Part shown: positions 1-6,114 of the stretch, one piece after another
How positions within the stretch are numbered: position 1 is the first letter of the stretch
Layout of the letters: every line of letters begins with the position of its first letter
Assembly (NCBI GenBank): GCA_022567775.1
Contig: JADFGH010000008.1
Span: 1 to 9,531, forward strand
DNA length: 9,531 bases
Source of the DNA: Pseudomonadota bacterium
Lineage (GTDB): Bacteria > Pseudomonadota > Gammaproteobacteria > Steroidobacterales > Woeseiaceae
Direction: 5' to 3'
Made by a program: the position numbers and the translations under genes
The notes under the pieces: model-generated
Database searches by the model: none
Told to the model about the DNA's origin: nothing
Seen by the model: the letters and a program-made list of their open reading frames with translations, nothing else

Positions 1-1418
<1,418 letters not shown>

Positions 1419-1497
1419 TCAAAAACCGTTTCGAAGACATGTTTTAGCAAGGTTTTTCTATTCTCGATGGTGGCTCGTCCAGCATCACCAGATCGTC

Positions 1498-1537
1498 AAA
1501 AAAACGCTGCCATTGCGCTCGCAATGACGTCTTTTTA
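1498..1537 (-). terminator. Terminator-like hairpin after recF
   Basis: The inverted repeat CATTGC-gctc-GCAATG (1511-1526) extends through ACG/CGT across a small internal asymmetry. It is flanked by seven A (1498-1504) on one side and five T (1532-1536) on the other. Read on the minus strand it begins a few bases after the recF stop and ends in seven U, as in an intrinsic terminator. Its symmetry would also let it work for plus-strand transcripts. Similarity to a dispersed repeat family is discussed in the findings. Confidence 0.55.
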
Positions 1538-1538
1538 C

Positions 1539-2621
1539 CTAACAGGATTCTTTCGCGGTGCACTCGACGACATCGCCCTGTTCCACGTGGAACGTCCTCG
1601 GTGGCTGCGGAAAAAGCACCAGGTCAGGATCCAGGGAAGTAGCAATTACCTGGCAGCCGAGTTCAACCACTGCCGCCATCAGGCGCGTCAGCGAATCGGT
1701 ATCGAGTTCCGCGGCAGGGTCATCCAGCAGCAACAGCAGCCCTCGCCCGATGTGCGACTGCACCACCGCCGTGGCTGCGAGAATCAGGGCACAGGCCAGT
1801 AACTTCTGCTGCCCCCTGGAAACCAGCCGCCTCGCCTGGCGCTCATCATAAACAAGCTTCAAGTCTGCACGCTGCGGGCCAGCCTGAGTGGCGCACAATT
1901 GCCGATCCCGATCAATACCGACCGCCAGCGCTTCTGCAAGCGATTTGTCAGTGCTCCAGCCCTGCTGGTATTCAATATCAACGGAGCTCCCGAGGAGCGA
2001 CGCCCCGATATCCCTGAGCGCCGGCCGGGCGATATCCAGCACCCGCAGCCTTGCTGCATGGACCTCATGCCCGGTTTCAATGAACTCCTTGTCCCAGCCG
2101 ACCAGGGCGTCACGAGTAGTGTTCTCTTTGAGCGCCGCGTTTCTTTGTTTCAGTGCGCGGCGAAACCGCCGCCAGTGATCGAGATAGCCATGTTCCACGT
2201 GGAACGCCATCCAGTCGATGTAGCGTCTGCGCTCCGCCGGGCCGCCGGCAACCAGGTTATGAATGTCCGGGTCCACGATTTGCAGCGGCAGCACCTCTGC
2301 CAGGCCAGCGGCGCTGGCCACTTTGTCGCCATCAATGTGGATTTCCAGGCCCTCGCGGCTGTTTCTGACGCCAACAGCTGCTTCCCGTGTCCCGGTGTCT
2401 GCCTTGCCAAAAAGCACGAATTCACTGGCGCCATGTCGAACCAGACTTTGTGTTGGCGCCCCGCGGAAAGATCTGCCACGGCCAAGATACGCAATAGCCT
2501 CCAGCAAGCTGGTCTTACCCGAAGCATTAGGACCGGATATCAGGTTGTAGTGAGGATCAAACTCAAGCTCTGCAGATACCAGGCAGCGGAAGTCAGTGCA
2601 TGTAAATTTATTGAGTGGCAA
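1539..2621 (-). CDS. recF: DNA replication and repair protein RecF
   Basis: RecF is an SMC-like ATPase that works with RecO and RecR to load RecA at single-strand gaps and stalled forks. The 360-residue length is normal for the family. The Walker A motif GPNASGKT lies at 30-37, after an N-terminus (LNKFTCTDFR) matching the RecF start. The ABC-type signature VSRGQQK is at 267-273 and Walker B LLLLLDDPAAELD at 295-307. The start codon is TTG: the frame is closed by a TGA four codons upstream and no ATG or GTG lies between, so TTG is nearly forced. GGTGA is a weak ribosome site and overlaps the dnaN stop, suggesting translational coupling (15-bp gap to dnaN). Two parS palindromes lie inside the gene and are read as FHVEH (140-144) and FHVEQ (344-348). 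The gene ends just before a terminator-like hairpin. Confidence 0.97.
   Translation of the reverse strand: MPLNKFTCTDFRCLVSAELEFDPHYNLISGPNASGKTSLLEAIAYLGRGRSFRGAPTQSLVRHGASEFVLFGKADTGTREAAVGVRNSREGLEIHIDGDKVASAAGLAEVLPLQIVDPDIHNLVAGGPAERRRYIDWMAFHVEHGYLDHWRRFRRALKQRNAALKENTTRDALVGWDKEFIETGHEVHAARLRVLDIARPALRDIGASLLGSSVDIEYQQGWSTDKSLAEALAVGIDRDRQLCATQAGPQRADLKLVYDERQARRLVSRGQQKLLACALILAATAVVQSHIGRGLLLLLDDPAAELDTDSLTRLMAAVVELGCQVIATSLDPDLVLFPQPPRTFHVEQGDVVECTAKESC
1579..1594. other. parS-like ParB-binding site 1 (inside recF)
   Basis: TGTTCCACGTGGAACG holds the perfect 14-bp palindrome GTTCCACGTGGAAC. This matches the Pseudomonas-type chromosomal parS core and is close to the Bacillus consensus, where the middle is CACGTGAAAC. 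ParB binds such sites near oriC and spreads to form the partition complex moved by ParA. It lies in the last 20 codons of recF, about 2.2 kb from the candidate oriC. The identification rests on motif match alone; parA and parB are not in the window. Confidence 0.85.
2191..2206. other. parS-like ParB-binding site 2 (inside recF)
   Basis: This is an exact second copy of the 16-bp sequence TGTTCCACGTGGAACG, in the same orientation, 612 bp from the first and about 1.6 kb from the candidate oriC. It overlaps codons for FHVEH (residues 140-144 of RecF). I found no third copy of CACGTG in this context in the window. Confidence 0.85.
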
Positions 2622-2636
2622 CCGACCACTTCACCA

Positions 2637-3734
2637 TCAGAGCCGCATCGGCATCACGACGTATTTGCACTTGTCGTTACCCGGATCCCGAAGCAGGCAG
2701 CTCGAATTGCCATCTACCACCGCGAGCGCCACCTCCTCGGAATCGATCGCCCCAAGGGCCTCAAGCAGGTAATTCACATTGAAACCGATTTCGATATCAT
2801 CGCCGGCGTAGGATATTTCTACCTCTTCCTCGGCTTCTTCCTGCTCCGGATTATGTGCCTGTAACAATAACCCATCCTTCTTGATGATTAAGCGGATACC
2901 CCGGTATTTCTCATTCGACAGGATTGCTGTCCGCTGCAGCGCCCCGCGCAAGGCTTCCCTGTCTGTTGTTAGCTGATTGCCCGTATCCTGCGGAATCACC
3001 CGCTCATACTCCGGAAACCGCCCATCGATCAGCTTTGAGGTAAAACGTATTCCTTCCAGCTGAATACGGATGTGATTGCTGCCAAGCTCAATCTTGAGTT
3101 CTCCCTCACCCCCCAACAAACGCTGCAACTCAAGCACTCCCTTGCGTGGCACGATCACTTGCTGCTCAGGCATTTTCTTGTCGTCCAGCTCTACCTCGCA
3201 CAATGCCAGCCTGTGCCCATCGGTTGCCACCGCCCGCAAGTACTTCTGCCCGGTCTCCAGCAACAGCCCGTTAAGGTAATAGCGGACATCCTGCTGCGCC
3301 ATGGAAAAATGTGTCTTATCGAGCAGCTTCGACAACGTGACCTGCGAGACCAGCAGGCTGTCCCCTGCATTAATATCCTCAATTGTCGGAAATTCGGCTG
3401 CCGGTAATGTCATGAGGCTAAATTTGCTGCGGCCGGATTTTACATTCAGCTTTTCGCCGCTGAGACTCATGGACACTTTAGCGTCCTGCGGCAATGCGCG
3501 GCATATATCCAGTAGCTTGCGTCCAGGTACTGTTACTTCTCCGGCTGCCTCGACCTCGACCTCTGCGGAAGCCACGAGTTCTACCTCGAGATCGGTCGCC
3601 GTCACGGCAACTTGTCCATCCCTGGCAACCAGCAATACATTCGCGAGAATTGGCATCGTTTGTCGACGCTCAACCACACCAATCACAGCCTGCAGTGGTT
3701 TGAGTAAGGCTTCGCGAGTTGCGGTTAACTTCAT
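2637..3734 (-). CDS. dnaN: DNA polymerase III beta subunit (sliding clamp)
   Basis: The beta clamp is a ring-shaped dimer that tethers DNA polymerases to the template and also binds Hda, MutS and ligase. The predicted protein is 365 residues, against 366 in E. coli. It opens MKLTATREALLKPLQAVIGV, contains the conserved RAVATDGHRLALCEVEL stretch, and ends with YVVMPMRL, the typical clamp C-terminus. I choose the ATG at 3734. A GTG three codons upstream (3743) is in frame, but it lies inside the likely ribosome site AGGTGG (3740-3745), and family members start at MK(L/F)T. The gene lies downstream of dnaA across the 211-bp candidate origin, so its transcript either passes through oriC from dnaA or starts within it. 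I could not identify a convincing dnaN promoter. The stop is 15 bp before the recF start. Confidence 0.97.
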   Translation of the reverse strand: MKLTATREALLKPLQAVIGVVERRQTMPILANVLLVARDGQVAVTATDLEVELVASAEVEVEAAGEVTVPGRKLLDICRALPQDAKVSMSLSGEKLNVKSGRSKFSLMTLPAAEFPTIEDINAGDSLLVSQVTLSKLLDKTHFSMAQQDVRYYLNGLLLETGQKYLRAVATDGHRLALCEVELDDKKMPEQQVIVPRKGVLELQRLLGGEGELKIELGSNHIRIQLEGIRFTSKLIDGRFPEYERVIPQDTGNQLTTDREALRGALQRTAILSNEKYRGIRLIIKKDGLLLQAHNPEQEEAEEEVEISYAGDDIEIGFNVNYLLEALGAIDSEEVALAVVDGNSSCLLRDPGNDKCKYVVMPMRL

Positions 3735-3770
3735 TGCTTCCACCTGTTAATAAATATTAAAAATAAATCC

Positions 3771-3788
3771 ATTATTATTATTATTATT
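3771..3788. repeat. (ATT)6 triplet repeat in the AT-rich origin block
   Basis: Six uninterrupted ATT triplets (TAA on the minus strand) lie in the AT-rich block. They are separated from the nearest perfect DnaA box by a more GC-rich spacer (3790-3803). The layout of box, GC-rich spacer, triplets and AT-rich DNA recalls the Bacillus unwinding region. It may be part of the unwinding element or a simple microsatellite. Confidence 0.6.
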
Positions 3789-3803
3789 AGGCCTTCCTGG
3801 TTC

Positions 3804-3812
3804 TGTGGATAA
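3804..3812 (-). promoter_or_regulatory. DnaA box R-type, perfect
   Basis: TGTGGATAA on the plus strand is TTATCCACA on the minus strand, a perfect match to the high-affinity DnaA box. It is the box nearest the AT-rich block. Confidence 0.85.
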
Positions 3813-3901
3813 CTTTATTTTATTGTTTAAAATCAAAACCTTATGTATCAATGTAGCCACTGAAAACCGCTGTATTCGAGGCTTGGGTGGTGTGTATTGG
3901 C

Positions 3902-3910
3902 TGTGGGTAA
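3902..3910 (-). promoter_or_regulatory. DnaA box, one mismatch
   Basis: TGTGGGTAA on the plus strand gives TTACCCACA on the minus strand, one base from the consensus TTATCCACA. It is likely a weaker DnaA site between the two perfect boxes. Confidence 0.55.
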
Positions 3911-3916
3911 ATAGTG

Positions 3917-3935
3917 CCGTGATTTTTGTTCACGG
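3917..3935. other. Short inverted repeat after dnaA
   Basis: CCGTGA and TCACGG form a 6-bp stem with a 7-base T-rich loop. It lies between the weak and the second perfect DnaA box, 10 bp after the dnaA stop. No U-run follows it on the minus strand, so it is a poor intrinsic terminator. It could be a 3' hairpin on the dnaA transcript or part of the origin structure. Confidence 0.4.
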
Positions 3936-3936
3936 T

Positions 3937-3945
3937 TTATCCACA
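3937..3945 (+). promoter_or_regulatory. DnaA box R-type, perfect
   Basis: TTATCCACA is a perfect DnaA box in the plus orientation, abutting the dnaA stop codon directly (TGA at 3948-3946). Its orientation is opposite to the other two boxes. Confidence 0.85.
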
Positions 3946-5292
3946 TCAAGTGGTCAGGGTTCTCAACAGATTCACATAATCCTCCTCTACCCGTTTTTCG
4001 GTCTCGCGCAAAGCCGCTATTCTGCGGCAACCATGCAGAACTGTTGTGTGGTCACGGCCGCCAAAAGCATCACCAATCTCCGATAAGCTGTGGTTTGTCA
4101 GTTCCTTGGCCAGCGCCATCGCAATTTGTCTTGGCCGCGCGATAGATCGGCTGCGCCGTTTTGACAGCAGCTCCGCAACACGAATTTTGAAGTAATCCGC
4201 GACTGTTTTCTGGATATTTTCAATAGAAACAAGCCGGTCCTGCAAAGCCAGTAAATCCTTGAGCGCCTCCTTGGCAAAATCCACGCTGATCGGCCGACCG
4301 GTGAAACGGGAGTTGGCGATGACTCGACGTAAGGCACCCTCGAGCTCACGAACGTTCGATCGAATGCGCTTAGCAATGAAAAAAGCGACTTCTTCAGGGA
4401 GCATCTCCCCTTCACCGGCGGCTTTACTCATCAAAATCGCCACCGATGTCTCAAGCTCCGGTGGCTCGATTGCAACCGTAAGTCCCCAGCCAAATCGTGA
4501 TTTGAGCCGTTCTTCGAGGCCGTTTACTTCTTTGGGGTAACGATCACAAGTCAGCACAATTTGCCGCTGACCTTCGAGCAAGGCATTAAATGTGTGAAAA
4601 AACTCTTCCTGCGAGCGTTCTTTTCCTGCAAAGAACTGTATGTCGTCTATGAGCAAGGCATCGAGCGAGCGGTAGAACCGCTTGAATTCTGAAATAGTGT
4701 TGTGTTGCAGTCCTTTAACCATGTCACCGACAAACCGCTCCGAGTGCAGATAGCAAACGCGGTAGTTAGGATTGCGGGCGAGCATGGCAATGCCAATTGC
4801 GTGCATGAGGTGTGTCTTGCCCAGTCCGACGCCACCGTAAATAAACAGAGGGTTATACGATTTGCCGGGATTCTCACTGATCTGGATTGCGGCAGCCCGG
4901 GCGAGCTGGTTGCTTTTGCCTTCGATAAAATTTTGAAACGTAAACTCCGGGTTGAGCCGCGGGGTAATTGTAGTGGCGGCATTGCTCCTGACCGGTGATG
5001 ACAAAGTCGTAACCATCGGTGCCGCTGGCTGCCGCGAGCCAACTTCAACCACTACCTCGCTGGCGCCGCCGGCGCCGTCAATCAGCTCAAGAATTCTTTC
5101 AATGTAATGCTGCTGCAGCCAGTCGACGACAAACCGATTGGGGGCCAGCAGCTTGAGAACACCGCCATCTTCCACCGCCTGCAGCGGCCTGATCCAGGTA
5201 TTAAACTGCTGCTCCGGCAATTCAGCCTGAAGGTCGCGGACACAGCGATTCCATAGTGTTGTTTCGGCCTGCAAAAAATTTCCCCGGGGCAC
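3946..5292 (-). CDS. dnaA: Chromosomal replication initiator protein DnaA
   Basis: DnaA binds DnaA boxes at oriC, forms an ATP-dependent filament that opens the duplex, and recruits the DnaB helicase. The 448-residue protein shows domain I ([21 protein letters not shown], about 13-33), a short domain II linker (about 85-112), the AAA+ core with Walker A GGVGLGKT (153-160) and Walker B LLIDDIQF (213-220), the arginine finger in LKSRFGWG (R266) and sensor 2 in NVRELEGAL (R315). Domain IV carries the DNA-binding signature [15 protein letters not shown] (411-425). The start is uncertain. GTG at 5292 gives the longest frame but has no visible ribosome site. TTG at 5274 (codon 7) has GGGGA upstream and aligns better with short family N-termini. 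No ATG is available near the start. The gene is transcribed toward the candidate origin and divergently from rpmH. Confidence 0.97.
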   Translation of the reverse strand: MPRGNFLQAETTLWNRCVRDLQAELPEQQFNTWIRPLQAVEDGGVLKLLAPNRFVVDWLQQHYIERILELIDGAGGASEVVVEVGSRQPAAPMVTTLSSPVRSNAATTITPRLNPEFTFQNFIEGKSNQLARAAAIQISENPGKSYNPLFIYGGVGLGKTHLMHAIGIAMLARNPNYRVCYLHSERFVGDMVKGLQHNTISEFKRFYRSLDALLIDDIQFFAGKERSQEEFFHTFNALLEGQRQIVLTCDRYPKEVNGLEERLKSRFGWGLTVAIEPPELETSVAILMSKAAGEGEMLPEEVAFFIAKRIRSNVRELEGALRRVIANSRFTGRPISVDFAKEALKDLLALQDRLVSIENIQKTVADYFKIRVAELLSKRRSRSIARPRQIAMALAKELTNHSLSEIGDAFGGRDHTTVLHGCRRIAALRETEKRVEEDYVNLLRTLTT

Positions 5293-5306
5293 GGAAGGTG
5301 TTTTTA

Positions 5307-5312
5307 ATTGTA
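5307..5312 (-). promoter_or_regulatory. Candidate dnaA -10 box
   Basis: TACAAT on the minus strand lies 15 bp upstream of the GTG and 33 bp upstream of the TTG candidate start. No good -35 is seen at 17 bp. If it is real, the transcript would begin near 5300. That leaves almost no leader for the GTG and would favour the TTG start at 5274. Confidence 0.3.
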
Positions 5313-5416
5313 TTGGAGACCGGGCAGTCTATAACGTCTATTGAGCCTTCGCCAGACGATCTGAATTTGCGCATATTGTGCACTGCAGCTGCGTTTCGAG
5401 CGATTATTAATATGCT

Positions 5417-5456
5417 GCATAAGGCCTTATTCTATTGACAGAATTGGGCCTTATGC
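5417..5456. repeat. Perfect 10-bp inverted repeat around the rpmH -35 box, with nested palindrome
   Basis: GCATAAGGCC (5417-5426) and GGCCTTATGC (5447-5456) are exact reverse complements separated by 20 bp. The first arm overlaps a perfect 12-bp palindrome ATAAGGCCTTAT (5419-5430), so three copies of the half-site GGCCTTAT are present in about 40 bp. The TTGACA -35 box sits between the arms. The spacing of half-sites on both sides of a promoter element is typical of an operator, but no regulator is identified. Confidence 0.65.
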
Positions 5457-5463
5457 GTACCCT
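5435..5463 (+). promoter_or_regulatory. Candidate rpmH promoter
   Basis: A perfect -35 box TTGACA (5435-5440) is followed after 17 bp by TACCCT (5458-5463), which keeps the T, A and final T of the -10 consensus. Transcription would start near 5470, leaving a leader of about 80 bases before rpmH. The -35 is strong and the -10 poor, so an activator or an unrecognised -10 variant is possible. Confidence 0.45.
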
Positions 5464-5552
5464 TGCCGGCCTTCTTTCCAACGGTCTTCGGTTCGTTAAG
5501 AGATATCATAAGCCGCTGAAACGGCGCAAAATGAAACGCAGGTATCAGTGAC

Positions 5553-5693
5553 ATGAAACGCACTTTTCAGCCCAGTAATCTGAAGCGGGCACGCACCCAT
5601 GGTTTTAGAGCACGAATGGCGACCAAGGCCGGCCGCCTTGTGTTAAAGCGGCGGCGCGCGAAGGGCAGAGCGCAGCTCTCGCCGCAGCACTAA
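5553..5693 (+). CDS. rpmH: 50S ribosomal protein L34
   Basis: L34 is a small, very basic protein of the large ribosomal subunit. The 46-residue product begins [20 protein letters not shown] and continues through [18 protein letters not shown], which matches the whole family, and the length equals that of E. coli L34. The ATG at 5553 is fixed by this N-terminus; AGGT lies about 9 bases upstream. A 10-base copy of the start region (ATGAAACGCA) occurs out of frame 22 bases upstream. It is the first gene of the rightward cluster, divergent from dnaA and 48 bp before rnpA, the usual arrangement that couples L34 and the RNase P protein. Confidence 0.97.
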   Translation: MKRTFQPSNLKRARTHGFRARMATKAGRLVLKRRRAKGRAQLSPQH

Positions 5694-5741
5694 GTATCCG
5701 CGGCTACGTATCCAACGGAAAAAATTCCAACAGCAGGCACG

Positions 5742-6107
5742 ATGGCGAAGCGCCGCTTCAAACGGCGTAGCCGGCTTCTTGATGCTTGCGCCTACAGCCG
5801 CGTCTTCAAGAAAGCAAAACGCAGCCGCGATAGGATGTTTACGGTTCTTTACAAAGAAAACGGCGAGCAGGAAGCACGGCTCGGTATGGCAATTTCCAAA
5901 AAACACTGTCGGCTTGCAGTTCAACGCAACCGGCTAAAACGGGTCGTCAGGGAATCTTTTCGGCACCACTGTGCGGACCTTAAGGGTCTTGACGTGGTGG
6001 TCCTGAACCAACCGGGAGCAATGCGAGCCGGTAATCAAGCGCTTTTTGACAGCTTGCATCAACATTGGCAAAGATGTCATTCGACCCAAACGGGTGAAGT
6101 GGGATAA
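5742..6107 (+). CDS. rnpA: Ribonuclease P protein component
   Basis: RnpA is the protein cofactor of RNase P, which binds the catalytic RNA and helps remove 5' leaders from pre-tRNAs. The 121-residue basic protein carries the family signature, LGMAISKKHCRLAVQRNRLKR (about 47-67, with the RNR at 62-64), followed by RESFR (70-74). An early aromatic residue (F6) and the RLL at 11-13 align with the leader-binding face of known RnpA proteins. The ATG at 5742 has a weak AGCAGG upstream. It lies 48 bp after rpmH and 7 bp before yidC. The yidD gene, which often sits at this junction in related bacteria, is absent. Confidence 0.95.
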   Translation: MAKRRFKRRSRLLDACAYSRVFKKAKRSRDRMFTVLYKENGEQEARLGMAISKKHCRLAVQRNRLKRVVRESFRHHCADLKGLDVVVLNQPGAMRAGNQALFDSLHQHWQRCHSTQTGEVG

Positions 6108-6114
6108 ACGCGTA

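Larger units (their letters stand above)
3735..3945. other. oriC: Candidate chromosomal replication origin (oriC), dnaA-dnaN intergenic region
   Basis: This 211-bp gap combines two perfect DnaA boxes (TTATCCACA) in opposite orientations, at 3804-3812 and 3937-3945, and a one-mismatch box at 3902-3910. Next to dnaN is an AT-rich block (3747-3789) interrupted only by CC, fitting a duplex unwinding element. It contains no GATC, so dam/SeqA control of the E. coli type is not suggested here. The alternative origin site, the dnaA-rpmH gap, has no clear DnaA box. Origins in dnaA-dnaN are classical in Bacillus and Streptomyces; in Pseudomonas both flanks of dnaA have been considered. The assignment is inference from motifs and would be tested by GC-skew and marker-frequency data. 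Confidence 0.7.
5293..5552. other. dnaA-rpmH divergent intergenic region
   Basis: This 260-bp gap separates the divergent dnaA and rpmH clusters. It holds the rpmH promoter candidate inside an inverted repeat, a weak dnaA -10 candidate, an AT-rich patch near 5401-5435, one GATC near 5358 and a possible 32-codon frame before rpmH. I see no DnaA box within one mismatch, so it is not the preferred oriC here, although many gammaproteobacterial origins sit in this position. Confidence 0.7.

Noticed and set aside
1444..1563. 39-codon minus-strand frame from a GTG overlapping the recF end, reading through the hairpin to 1446
   Set aside because: No ribosome site; it reads through the terminator-like hairpin and its A/T runs, and it looks like repeat-derived sequence rather than a gene.
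1899..2864. 321-codon plus-strand open frame antisense to recF and the end of dnaN
   Set aside because: It lies opposite two certain genes, has no family resemblance, and its length is explained by the codon bias of the minus-strand genes.
5256..5438. 60-codon plus-strand frame across the dnaA start and the intergenic region
   Set aside because: Partly antisense to dnaA, crosses the promoter region, and shows no family resemblance.
6046..6114. 23-codon upstream extension of yidC overlapping rnpA
   Set aside because: The extension does not resemble YidC N-termini, while the ATG at 6115 gives the expected first membrane segment.
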